Below are positions 45,150 through 53,666 of a DNA stretch of 64,000 nt, piece by piece; the stretch's first letter is position 1; each line of letters begins with the position of its first letter. A program made the translations under genes and the position numbers. The DNA is from an uncultured Pelagibacteraceae bacterium (GTDB lineage: Bacteria > Pseudomonadota > Alphaproteobacteria > Pelagibacterales > Pelagibacteraceae). Under the pieces are notes generated by a model. The model had not been told where the DNA came from and made no database searches. It worked only from the letters and a program-made list of their open reading frames with translations. The stretch is taken from positions 1-64,000 of the forward strand of contig CACFTX010000002.1 in the NCBI GenBank assembly GCA_902569405.1, given 5' to 3'.

Positions 45150-45899
45150 CTATTTTTTTTCTTTAGGTGCTTCTTTTTTTTCTGTTTCTTTTTTATCACC
45201 CTCTTTTTTTTCTTTGTCGCCTTCTTTTTTATCTCCACCTTCAGCAGATGCTTTTGCTTCTCCTTCGGCTCCTTCAGTAGTTCCCTCGGCTCCTTCAGCT
45301 CCTTCAGCTGTTTCTTCTGCTGGTTTTTCGGGCTCTTTGATAATTGTTGGTGCAGCTAGTGTAGCGATCACAAAATCACGTCCTTGTATTGTTGGTGTAA
45401 CATTTTCAGGCAGCTTGATTGAAGAAATCTTAAAACTATCACCTATATCAACTCCATCCAAATCAATGACTAATTCTGTCGGAATATTTTCAGTTGGACA
45501 TTTTAACTCAACTTTTCTTCTTACTATATTAAGAACTCCCCCTCTTTTAAGACCAGGAGATTTTTCGTTATTAATAAATTTAACAGGTATATCCAAAATT
45601 AATTTTGTACCGTCAACAACTCTTAAAAAATCTACATGAATTGGTTCATCTGTAATAATGTCATATTTTATTTCTCTAGGTAAAACATTTTGATCTTTAC
45701 CATCAAGTTTAAGTGTCAAAACGTTTGATAAAAAATTTTGTTTTTCTAATAAAATTTTAATTTTTTTTGTAGATACTGATACTTTTTGATTTTGGTCTTT
45801 TCCACCATAAATAATGCCAGGCACAATACCTTTTTCTCTTAATGCATTAAGTTCGCCTTTAGTTTTTGTATTTCTGACAGTTGCTTCAATTGAATTCAT
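45150..45899 (-). CDS. rplY: Ribosomal protein L25/CTC with a low-complexity C-terminal tail
   Basis: The 249-residue protein binds 5S rRNA. Residues 1-90 form the L25 domain (LNALREKGIVPGIIYGG) and 95-190 the TL5/CTC beta domain. The last 55 or so residues are a repetitive Glu-Gly-Ala then Lys-Glu-Gly-Asp tail (EGAEGAEG, KKEGDKEKKEGDKK). Such tails exist in alphaproteobacterial L25 but this one is long and strongly two-phase: acidic first, mixed charge last. Confidence 0.93.
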   Translation of the reverse strand: MNSIEATVRNTKTKGELNALREKGIVPGIIYGGKDQNQKVSVSTKKIKILLEKQNFLSNVLTLKLDGKDQNVLPREIKYDIITDEPIHVDFLRVVDGTKLILDIPVKFINNEKSPGLKRGGVLNIVRRKVELKCPTENIPTELVIDLDGVDIGDSFKISSIKLPENVTPTIQGRDFVIATLAAPTIIKEPEKPAEETAEGAEGAEGTTEGAEGEAKASAEGGDKKEGDKEKKEGDKKETEKKEAPKEKK

Positions 45900-45943
45900 A
45901 AAAACAGGGATTTATAACTTAAATTAAAAATAACTCAAGGAAA

Positions 45944-46876
45944 TTATTTAAATAGATCTGATACCGAAGTAGAGTTAGATATTCGCTTAATAGCTTCACC
46001 CATTAAGTTTGAAATTGTTAATACTTCAATATTATTTGCCATCTTAACTTTTTCTAAGTTATCTATAGTATCTGTAATTACTAATTTTTTTATTGAAGAT
46101 TTTTTAATTTTGTTAACTGCTTCGCCACTTAAAACACCATGAGTTATATATACATAAACTTCTTTCGCTCCTCGATCTTTTAGGGCTTTTGCAGCATTAA
46201 TGATGGTTCCTCCGGAATCAATTATATCATCAACAATAACGCAAGTTTTATTTTTAACATTTCCTATTACATTCATTACCTGGGATTTACCAGGAGCAGG
46301 TCTTCTCTTGTCAACTATTGCTAAGCCTACATCCAAAAGTTTTCCTAAAGCTCGTGCTCTTTCTGTTCCTCCGACGTCAGGAGCAACACAAATAATATTT
46401 TTACTTTTAATATTTTTTTTAACGTGTCGTGCAAAAATTGGAGTAGAAAACAAGTTGTCTACCGGTATATCAAAAAAACCTTGAATTTGGCCAGCATGCA
46501 AATCAACCGTTACAACCCTATCTGCGCCAGCCTTAGTTATCAAATTGGAAACTAATTTTGCAGATATGGAAGTTCTCGGTACTACTTTTCGATCTTGTCT
46601 TGCGTAACCAAAGTAAGGAATTACCGCAGTAATATTTTTGGCAGAAGATCTTTTTAATGCATCGATTGATAACAGCAATTCCATCAAATTATCATTTGCA
46701 GGAGAAGATATAGATTGAACTATGAAAATACTATTACCTCTTATATTTTCGTTTATTTCAATATAGATTTCTCCGTCAGAAAATTTTTTAATATTTGAGT
46801 TTACTAATTTTGATTTTAGATATTTTGATATTTTTTTACTTAATATTTTATTACTATTTCCAGTTAGTAATTTCAT
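45944..46876 (-). CDS. prs: Ribose-phosphate pyrophosphokinase
   Basis: Prs makes PRPP for purine, pyrimidine, His and Trp synthesis. The 310-residue protein has ATP-site FSDGEIYIEI and YARQDRK, the Mg-binding VDLHAGQIQGFFDIP, and the PRPP loop VDDIIDSGGTI (about 214-224). It is the first of prs-rplY-pth-ychF, 9 bp after pgeF. Confidence 0.96.
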   Translation of the reverse strand: MKLLTGNSNKILSKKISKYLKSKLVNSNIKKFSDGEIYIEINENIRGNSIFIVQSISSPANDNLMELLLSIDALKRSSAKNITAVIPYFGYARQDRKVVPRTSISAKLVSNLITKAGADRVVTVDLHAGQIQGFFDIPVDNLFSTPIFARHVKKNIKSKNIICVAPDVGGTERARALGKLLDVGLAIVDKRRPAPGKSQVMNVIGNVKNKTCVIVDDIIDSGGTIINAAKALKDRGAKEVYVYITHGVLSGEAVNKIKKSSIKKLVITDTIDNLEKVKMANNIEVLTISNLMGEAIKRISNSTSVSDLFK

Positions 46877-46885
46877 TGAGATATC

Positions 46886-47647
46886 CTAATTAATCATAAT
46901 TATTGAAATATTTCTACCATAATCATTTTCTTTCTTATGTATAGATCTTCTTGCGCTAAAAAAGTTATTTTTTGGATTGTAAGTGTCTTTAGCAATTATA
47001 TCTATTTTTTTTAATCCCAAGCTTTTCAATTGGTAGTAAACATACTTATTGAGGCTAAAATATGTTTTATTTCTAATTTTTTTAAAAAAAATTTCATTTT
47101 TTTTGCTTTGCCTTAAAAATTTAGTTTTAAAATCTTTCTTAATCTCATAACTTTTTTGAGATATGCACGGTCCAATTGCCGCAACAAGATTTTTTGATTC
47201 GCTACCATTTTTTAATAGGAATTTTATAACTTTTTTGACAATCCCTTTGTATGCGCCTTTCCAACCAGCGTGAATGGCAGAAATAATTTTTCGTTTATTA
47301 TCATAAATTAATACTGGAACACAGTCAGCTGTTAAAATCCCAATAACAACATTTCTTTGGTCCGTTATTAATGCATCCCCTAAAAGTTTTTTTTTATTTT
47401 TTTTATAACTTTTATTTAAAACATGAAATCTAGTACTATGAATTTGATTTAGTAAAATTAGTTTTTTATGTGAATAACCAATTTTTAAGCAGACAATTTT
47501 TAAATTGTTATTTACATTTTTTTTGTTGTCCGCAGAACCTACTCCGCAGTTTAAACTTTTATATATGCCCTTGGATTTTCCACCTTTTCTATTAAAGAAA
47601 CCGTGACTTATATTTTTATATTTTGAGAGTTTGTTTGATTTTATCAA
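46886..47647 (-). CDS. pgeF: Peptidoglycan editing factor PgeF (YfiH family, laccase domain)
   Basis: A 253-residue Cu/Zn-dependent purine nucleosidase/editing protein family member. The core motifs are ADCVPVLIYD, AIHAGWKGAYKGIV and GPCISQKSYEI, which include the metal-binding His and Cys residues. In E. coli PgeF prevents misincorporation of L-Ser in peptidoglycan; other members act on purines. It overlaps midA by 4 bp. Confidence 0.88.
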   Translation of the reverse strand: MIKSNKLSKYKNISHGFFNRKGGKSKGIYKSLNCGVGSADNKKNVNNNLKIVCLKIGYSHKKLILLNQIHSTRFHVLNKSYKKNKKKLLGDALITDQRNVVIGILTADCVPVLIYDNKRKIISAIHAGWKGAYKGIVKKVIKFLLKNGSESKNLVAAIGPCISQKSYEIKKDFKTKFLRQSKKNEIFFKKIRNKTYFSLNKYVYYQLKSLGLKKIDIIAKDTYNPKNNFFSARRSIHKKENDYGRNISIIMIN

Positions 47648-48696
47648 TTTTTAAAACCAGTTTTAAATTGTATATTTTTTTTTGTTGCAAAAATAACTTT
47701 AAACAATTTTCCCATCGAATTTTCATGAATTAATCTTTTTACTCTAAAATATATGTTTACTTTTTTAGAAAAAGGTAAATTTTTAGAAACAATTTCTGCT
47801 CTTTCTAATATGCCAAGTTTTTGTAAAAAATTTTTTTGATTTGTTATTCCATTAACTTTTAATCCAAGTTTTTTTATAATTTTTTCCATGATCTTGAAAT
47901 TTATATCGTAAGTTATGTCAGATTTACTAAAATTATCCAAAACATTAGTTAGTTTGTGTTTTTTAATAGATTTTAGAGTATTTTTCATCTTTGGGTCTAT
48001 GTATCCGTAATCTATTGCTAACAAGCCACCACCGTTATTTTTGATTAGTTTAGAAATTGATTTCAAATATTTCATTGATAAAGGTGAATATTCAATAAAC
48101 TTTTGTCCTTGGGATATTTTAAAACCTATCTTTTTTTCAAATTTTTTTATGTTTACTAAAATATCTAAAATTTTTGGCTTTTGTAATTTTGAAAATTTTA
48201 TATTTTTTTCATACCATTTATTTTTTTTTTTAACAAATTGTTTTATGGGCAATGCATCAAAAAATTCATTTGCAATAAATATGCTTGGGAAGTTTGATAT
48301 ATTGTTCAAGTTATTTAACCAAGTAATATTATAGTCTTTTAATTTTTGTTTTTGTATTTTTTTTAAATAAATACTTTTTTCTAAAATATTAATTTTACAA
48401 GATTTTTTAATTAAAGGGAATTTTTTAAATGTTTTTAATATTTGAAGTATCATTTCTCCATTTCCTGACCCAAGTTCTATGAGGTTGAATTTTTTTGGGG
48501 ATTTTAAATTTTTCCAAAATAAAATTATCCAAATTGCAATCATTTCTGAAAATAATACTGAAATGTTGGGAGATGTAATATAGTCACCTTTGTTTCCAAA
48601 TGGATCAGCTTTCATATAGTAACCATACTTTTTGTTATACAAAGCCTCATCAATATACTTGTCTAGCGTAAAGATTTTGTTTTTTTTAAGCTGCAT
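47644..48696 (-). CDS. MidA/NDUFAF7-family SAM-dependent methyltransferase
   Basis: The start is set at ATG 48696 (MQLKKNKIFTLDKYI...), overlapping lgt by 11 bp; the upstream extension lies in lgt. The 350-residue protein has YYMKADPFGNKGDYITSPNIS at the N-terminus, the SAM motif LIELGSGNGEMILQIL and IANEFFDALPIKQF, all typical of the family. The mitochondrial member methylates an arginine of complex I subunit NDUFS2, so a complex I role is plausible but inferred. Confidence 0.87.
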   Translation of the reverse strand: MQLKKNKIFTLDKYIDEALYNKKYGYYMKADPFGNKGDYITSPNISVLFSEMIAIWIILFWKNLKSPKKFNLIELGSGNGEMILQILKTFKKFPLIKKSCKINILEKSIYLKKIQKQKLKDYNITWLNNLNNISNFPSIFIANEFFDALPIKQFVKKKNKWYEKNIKFSKLQKPKILDILVNIKKFEKKIGFKISQGQKFIEYSPLSMKYLKSISKLIKNNGGGLLAIDYGYIDPKMKNTLKSIKKHKLTNVLDNFSKSDITYDINFKIMEKIIKKLGLKVNGITNQKNFLQKLGILERAEIVSKNLPFSKKVNIYFRVKRLIHENSMGKLFKVIFATKKNIQFKTGFKN

Positions 48697-49459
48697 TATT
48701 TTTTTTAAAAAATAAATAAATTCCAAAAATAAAAAAAATAACACTTATTAATTGTCCCAAACTAAGGCCAAAAGTTAAATATCCGATTTGTTGATCAGGG
48801 ACTCTAAAAAATTCTATTAAAAATCTAAATATAGAATAAAAAATTAAAAACAGCGATGAAATTACACCGGGTTTACTAGATATATTTTTTTTAAAAATAT
48901 AGTTTAATAAAATAAATAATATTAGACCTTCAAAAATTGCTTCGTAAATTTGTGATGGATGTCTTGAAATATTGTCTATAGCCAAAAATTTTACCGACCA
49001 TAAAATATCAGTTTCTTTTCCATAAAGTTCTGAGTTAATAAAATTTGCTATTCTACCAAAAAAAATTCCTATAGGTGCAACTAGAGAAATTAAATCTAAA
49101 AAAATATATGTATTAATCTTATGTTTTTGACTAAAAAAATATGTTGCCACCATAGTTCCTATCAAGCCACCATGAAAAGACATCCCTCCATTCCAAACCA
49201 TAAAAATTTCAGAAATATTTTCTAAGTAGTATTGAAGATTGTAGAACAACACATATCCGAGTCTACCTCCTATGATAATACCAATAATTATATATGCAAC
49301 TAAGTCATCAAATAATTTAAGAATTTTTGTATCTTTAATTAATTTTTTTTTGCAGTATACCCAACCTAAAATAATTCCTAAAATATAAGCAATTGAATAC
49401 CATCTAATTTCAAATGAAAAGAAATCAAATGCAACTGGGTCAAAATTGTTTATAAACAT
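48686..49459 (-). CDS. lgt: Prolipoprotein diacylglyceryl transferase
   Basis: Lgt attaches diacylglycerol to the lipobox cysteine of lipoproteins. The 257-residue polytopic protein has the signature GRIANFINSELYGK (about 137-150), GGMSFHGGLIG with the essential His, and HPSQIYEA. Order lgt-midA-pgeF is common in alphaproteobacteria. It is divergent from ubiK with 45 bp between. Confidence 0.96.
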   Translation of the reverse strand: MFINNFDPVAFDFFSFEIRWYSIAYILGIILGWVYCKKKLIKDTKILKLFDDLVAYIIIGIIIGGRLGYVLFYNLQYYLENISEIFMVWNGGMSFHGGLIGTMVATYFFSQKHKINTYIFLDLISLVAPIGIFFGRIANFINSELYGKETDILWSVKFLAIDNISRHPSQIYEAIFEGLILFILLNYIFKKNISSKPGVISSLFLIFYSIFRFLIEFFRVPDQQIGYLTFGLSLGQLISVIFFIFGIYLFFKKNNAA

Positions 49460-49504
49460 TTTAATTATATAAAAGTAGAGTATATTAGATTTTAAAAGGA
49501 ATGC

Positions 49505-49756
49505 ATGTCAAAATCCAAATTTGTAATTGATAAATTTGCTAAATTATTTGAACAGGGCTTAGTATCATATAAAGACTTAAGTTCTGAAATTTTAAATATT
49601 TTAAGATCAAAGAGAGATGAAGTAATTTTTAGGATGAAAATAACTAGCAAAGAAGAAACAGAAGTACAAAATCGAAGGATTGAAATTTTAGAAAAAAAAT
49701 TAGAAAAAATTGAAAAGTTAATTAAAGTAAATTCTAAAAAGGGAAAAAAACTTTAA
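49505..49756 (+). CDS. ubiK: UbiK/BMFP-type ubiquinone accessory factor
   Basis: An 83-residue protein with a helical N-terminal part and a C-terminal coiled coil (VQNRRIEILEKKLEKIEKL), matching the BMFP family that includes UbiK (YqiC). UbiK helps organise the Ubi enzyme complex in E. coli. Its last 23 bp overlap the 3' end of the convergent sensor kinase gene. Confidence 0.7.
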   Translation: MSKSKFVIDKFAKLFEQGLVSYKDLSSEILNILRSKRDEVIFRMKITSKEETEVQNRRIEILEKKLEKIEKLIKVNSKKGKKL

Positions 49757-51047
49757 CTCTTAGTCCGTTAATTGGTGATTTTTCTAATGTTATATTTCCA
49801 CCGTGAGACCTAATAATGTCAGAGGCAATTGACAGACCAAGACCAACACTTGATTTTGCATCACCTCGGCTTTTGTTTATTTTATAAAATGGCTTAAATA
49901 CATTTTCATATTCTTTTTTATCTATCCCTGGCCCATCGTCATCTATTGTTATAATGTTATGGTTGCTACTTTTAGATAATTGGATATGAACTTTTTTTCC
50001 ATATTTAATGCCGTTGTCAATTAAATTATTTATACATCTTATAATTAAATTTTTTCTTCCATTCATCAATATATCTTTATCTACTTCAGGAATTATATTT
50101 TTGTTTTCATATTTTTTAACAATATCTATTATTAAGTCAGTTAAATTAAACTTTTCACTTTGTTCCAAAGAACGGGAGCTTGCAAATTGTAAATATTCAT
50201 TAAGCATTTTTTCCATTTCCTGAACATCTCCTGATAATTTTTTTGAGATTTCTTTATCTTTTATAAGTGCTAGTTGTAATTTTATTCTCGTTAAAGGAGT
50301 TCTGAGATCATGACTAATTCCTGATAACATTTCTGATCTTTGATTCAAATGTTTCATTATTCTTTTTCGCATTTTGTCAAACTCGTACCCAGCTTGTCTA
50401 ATTTCTAAAGCGCCAGATGGTCTGAATTCATCAACATTTTCTCCTCTTCCGAATTTAGCGGATGCTTTAGCTAAGTTAATGATTGGTCTAGTTTGATTTT
50501 TTAAAAATATTAAAGCAATAATAATTAATAAAAAAGCTGGCAGAGTTATCCATAGGGCAAAAATTCTCGCGGAAGAGTTTGTTACTCTATTTTTAGGAAC
50601 AATAAATTGAAAATATCCATTTGAATATTTTATTTTTAAATTAATAAATTCCTTTATAGAAGTTGTGTCAAACCAATAATTAGTAAACTGAGATTTAAGT
50701 TCTCTTCTCAAAGTTCTATCCATTGGACTAAACCATCTCTCTTGATCATCCTTTGGTAAAATTTTGTTAGGAATATATTTAACATTTAAACTATGTGAAT
50801 CTGAAAAAAGTTTTGTTAATGAATCTTTATTATACTGCTCATTATCATATGCATCTATAAAAAATTTAATTTCTCCAACAAGTGCTCTTGTCATCCCTTT
50901 GTTAGTTTTAATCCACAGACTATCAAAAAAAACTATGGAAATAATTATTTGCAAAATAATAATTGGTGCCGCAACAATAAGTAATGCTCTATAAAATAAT
51001 TGTTTAGGTAATAAATTTTTTATAAATTTATTCAATCCATAAAACAT
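49734..51047 (-). CDS. EnvZ-like sensor histidine kinase
   Basis: A 437-residue kinase: membrane helices near 17-37 and 167-187 bound a periplasmic sensor domain, followed by HAMP, the H-box SGISHDLRTPLTRIK (about 243-257), the N-box NLIDNGIKYG and G-boxes DDGPGI and GLGLSIASDI. This is the EnvZ subfamily. It overlaps the regulator gene by 20 bp and is transcribed after it. Confidence 0.9.
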   Translation of the reverse strand: MFYGLNKFIKNLLPKQLFYRALLIVAAPIIILQIIISIVFFDSLWIKTNKGMTRALVGEIKFFIDAYDNEQYNKDSLTKLFSDSHSLNVKYIPNKILPKDDQERWFSPMDRTLRRELKSQFTNYWFDTTSIKEFINLKIKYSNGYFQFIVPKNRVTNSSARIFALWITLPAFLLIIIALIFLKNQTRPIINLAKASAKFGRGENVDEFRPSGALEIRQAGYEFDKMRKRIMKHLNQRSEMLSGISHDLRTPLTRIKLQLALIKDKEISKKLSGDVQEMEKMLNEYLQFASSRSLEQSEKFNLTDLIIDIVKKYENKNIIPEVDKDILMNGRKNLIIRCINNLIDNGIKYGKKVHIQLSKSSNHNIITIDDDGPGIDKKEYENVFKPFYKINKSRGDAKSSVGLGLSIASDIIRSHGGNITLEKSPINGLRVKVFFPF

Positions 51048-51705
51048 AACCAGCTCCTCTTATTGTTTGAAGATATTTTGGATTTTTTGGCTCAATTTCA
51101 ATTTTTTTTCTGAGTCTTGTTATTATTACATCTACAGATCTTTCTTTATCAATATTTATTAAGTTACCAATAGACTCTCTGGAAAATGTTTCACCAGGAG
51201 CATTAATCATTTTTTCAAGAATAATTTTTTCAGTATTGTTTATTTTAAACTCAGCATTATTTTTTATAATTATTAATTTATTTAGATCGATTTTAATATT
51301 ATCAAATTCGACAAATCTTTTTTGATTTTTATTTTTTGTTTTATTTAAAATATTTTGTATTCTCAGCAGGAGCTCTTTTGGTTCAAATGGTTTGGCAAGA
51401 TAATCATCAGCACCCACTTCTAAACCTTCAACTCTTTCTTCAGCTTCACCTCTGGCTGTTAATAAAATAATTGGAGTATTAATTTTTTCTTTATTTTCTA
51501 TTGTAAATTCCAAACCACTTTTTCCTGGCATCATTATATCTAAGATAATTAAATCAAATTTTATTATAGAGACCTTTTCTTTAGCATCTTCTGCGCTATT
51601 AGCACTTGTGACTAAAAAATTATTTTCATTTAAATACTGTTTAACTAAGCTTCTTATGCCTTCATCATCATCTACAACTAGTATATGTGCATTAAATTTA
51701 TTCAT
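51028..51705 (-). CDS. OmpR-family response regulator (PetR-like)
   Basis: A 225-residue regulator with receiver domain (acidic pocket VDDDE, phospho-acceptor Asp56 in LDIMMPG, Lys near 105 in AKPFEP) and a C-terminal winged-helix domain ending TIRGAGYVLWIE. It is encoded between a MarR gene and an EnvZ kinase. In Rhodobacter capsulatus a MarR-OmpR pair (PetP-PetR) controls the bc1 operon, a parallel discussed in the findings. Confidence 0.9.
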   Translation of the reverse strand: MNKFNAHILVVDDDEGIRSLVKQYLNENNFLVTSANSAEDAKEKVSIIKFDLIILDIMMPGKSGLEFTIENKEKINTPIILLTARGEAEERVEGLEVGADDYLAKPFEPKELLLRIQNILNKTKNKNQKRFVEFDNIKIDLNKLIIIKNNAEFKINNTEKIILEKMINAPGETFSRESIGNLINIDKERSVDVIITRLRKKIEIEPKNPKYLQTIRGAGYVLWIE

Positions 51706-52135
51706 TAATTATCTTTTTTAAAACATTATCAAAAAACAGAACTTCTTCTGACTTAGAATTTAAAAAAGCTTTGTAAATTCTTTTTTTTTGTACTGAAAAT
51801 ATTTCATTAAAAAGTTTTTTTCCTTTTTCATTAAGAAAAACATGTTTTAATCTACTGTCTTTTTTATCTTTTTCAAAAGAAATTACATCAAGCTTAATTA
51901 AGTCTTTCAAAATTCTATTTAAACTTTGCTTAGTAACTTTTAGTTTTTTTAAAAGCTCAGAAACAGTAATTCCTTCATATATTGATAGCAGATGAATAAC
52001 TTTGTGGTGCGCTATTCCTATTGAATGCTTATTTAAAATTTTTTTAGCATCAGCAAAAGTCTCTCTGTAACCCATAAAGAGTTTTTCAACGAATCCTTTC
52101 AATTGTTCATCTTTTAAATATAAAAGTTCTTTCAT
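51698..52135 (-). CDS. MarR-family regulator, PetP-like
   Basis: A 145-residue winged-helix protein. The motifs FMGYRETFADAKKIL, GIAHHKVIHLL and LKVTKQSLNRILKDLI resemble PetP proteins of alphaproteobacteria rather than generic MarR; this is from memory. It overlaps the response regulator by 8 bp, forming an operon marR-ompR-envZ. Divergent from ilvE. Confidence 0.8.
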   Translation of the reverse strand: MKELLYLKDEQLKGFVEKLFMGYRETFADAKKILNKHSIGIAHHKVIHLLSIYEGITVSELLKKLKVTKQSLNRILKDLIKLDVISFEKDKKDSRLKHVFLNEKGKKLFNEIFSVQKKRIYKAFLNSKSEEVLFFDNVLKKIINE

Positions 52136-52150
52136 AATTGGTAAGTTATA

Positions 52151-52179
52151 TTGACATATTATAGATACAAAGATATTTT
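52151..52179 (+). promoter_or_regulatory. Sigma-70-type promoter for ilvE
   Basis: TTGACA (52151-52156), a 17-bp spacer and TATTTT (52174-52179) form a good consensus promoter. Transcription would begin near 52186, 16 bp before the ilvE ATG chosen at 52202. A start codon upstream at 52151 would fall inside this promoter, which supports the later start. Confidence 0.6.
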
Positions 52180-52201
52180 TTTAAAAAAATTAAAATCTCT
52201 A

Positions 52202-53083
52202 ATGATACCTTACGATAAAAGATCTGGTAAAATATGGTACAATAACGATCTAGTTGATTGGGCTAATGTTAAATTTCATGTATTAAGCCATGGGCTTCAT
52301 TATGCGAGTTGTGTTTTTGAAGGTGAAAGGGTTTACGACGGTACAATTTTTAAATTAGAAGAACATACTTCAAGACTTTTTCATTCAGCTAATAGAATGG
52401 GTTTTAAAATACCTTATTCAGAAAATGAAATAAATGATGCCTGTAAAAAAATTATTTCCGTTCAAAATGTTCAAAATGGATATGTAAGGCCAATTGCATG
52501 GCGCGGCAGTGAGATGATGGCTATCTCTGCACAGCAAACAAAAATTCATGTAGCAATAGCAACTTGGGAATGGGGATCTTACTTTGATCCCAAACTTAAA
52601 ATTGAAGGAATTAAATTAAATATTTCAAAATGGAAAAGACCTGCGCCAGATACAATTCCTTGGGACACAAAAGCATCTGGTCTTTATATGATTTGCACTT
52701 TGTCTAAACATGAAGCAGAGCAACAAGGGTACACCGATTCTTTAATGTTAGATTATGAGGGAAATGTTGCTGAAGCTACAGGAGCTAACATTTTTTTTAA
52801 AGACAGTGAAGGAAACTTACATACACCTACACCCGATTCGTTTTTAGATGGTATAACCAGAAGAACTGTAATTGAAATTGCTAAATCAAAAAAAATTAAA
52901 GTTATTGAAAGAAAAATATCACCAGATGAATTATCTGAGTTTGTTGGATGTTTTTTAACAGGTACGGCTGCTGAAGTAACTCCAGTGTCTTGTATTGGTA
53001 AATTTCAATTTAAAGTTTGTGATGTAATAATTGGTTTGAATGAAAGTTATCAAGCCCTAGTGAGAAAGAAAAAAGCTGCTTAA
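52202..53083 (+). CDS. ilvE: Branched-chain amino acid aminotransferase
   Basis: A 293-residue class IV PLP aminotransferase. The start at ATG 52202 gives MIPYDKRSGKIWYNNDLVDW, the typical N-terminus; a TTG extension to 52151 overlaps the promoter. HGLHYASCVFEGERVY, TKASGLYM and EATGANIFF are family motifs. IlvE makes Leu, Ile and Val from their keto acids; D-amino-acid or other class IV members are less likely. It overlaps convergent pgsA by 4 bp. Confidence 0.9.
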   Translation: MIPYDKRSGKIWYNNDLVDWANVKFHVLSHGLHYASCVFEGERVYDGTIFKLEEHTSRLFHSANRMGFKIPYSENEINDACKKIISVQNVQNGYVRPIAWRGSEMMAISAQQTKIHVAIATWEWGSYFDPKLKIEGIKLNISKWKRPAPDTIPWDTKASGLYMICTLSKHEAEQQGYTDSLMLDYEGNVAEATGANIFFKDSEGNLHTPTPDSFLDGITRRTVIEIAKSKKIKVIERKISPDELSEFVGCFLTGTAAEVTPVSCIGKFQFKVCDVIIGLNESYQALVRKKKAA

Positions 53084-53664
53084 TTTTTTTTATCTTGAGA
53101 TATTGCGTGATCAATTCCTTTTCTCAAGTATTCATAACCCGTGTACAAAGTTAAAAATGCAGAAAACCATAAAAAAATTATTCCAATAGTCTGAGCATCA
53201 TAATCTTGGAAATTTATTAATTTTTTTCCAGTTTCGCCTGTTAATAAAATTGCAATAGAAAACATTTGTAAAAAAGTTTTTAATTTAGCTAAGTTTGAAA
53301 CTGGAAGTTTAATTTGTCCTTTAGCTAAAAATTCTCTTAAACCTGATATTAAAATTTCTCTTGTTAAAATTATTATAGCGGCAATTACTTCAAAGTTTTT
53401 TATTGTTCCATTCATTACTAGCAATATAAGTGCTGCCGCCACAATTATTTTATCAGCTATTGGATCTAATAGTTCACCAAGCTTAGATTCTTCTCTAAAC
53501 ATTCTTGCCAATAATCCATCAAGGAAATCAGTAAATGAAGCTGCAATAAATAGAGCAAAAGGAATTATATCGCCATAAAAACCAGGAAGATAAAAAGAAA
53601 AAACAAAAATAGGAACAATTATTATTCTGCCTATAGTTAAGATATTTGGTATTTTTATTTTCAT
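53080..53664 (-). CDS. pgsA: CDP-diacylglycerol-glycerol-3-phosphate 3-phosphatidyltransferase
   Basis: PgsA makes phosphatidylglycerol phosphate in the membrane. The 194-residue protein has the CDP-alcohol phosphotransferase motif D-G-x2-A-R-x8-G-x3-D-x3-D (DFLDGLLAR, then LGELLDPIADK, about 45-71) and several membrane helices. It is 2 bp downstream of uvrC on the same strand. Confidence 0.93.
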   Translation of the reverse strand: MKIKIPNILTIGRIIIVPIFVFSFYLPGFYGDIIPFALFIAASFTDFLDGLLARMFREESKLGELLDPIADKIIVAAALILLVMNGTIKNFEVIAAIIILTREILISGLREFLAKGQIKLPVSNLAKLKTFLQMFSIAILLTGETGKKLINFQDYDAQTIGIIFLWFSAFLTLYTGYEYLRKGIDHAISQDKKN

Positions 53665-53666
53665 AT

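Noticed and set aside
45133..45639. Ser/Pro-rich open frame on the plus strand
   Set aside because: It is the antisense of the repetitive L25 tail; the Ser/Pro richness is a by-product of that repeat.
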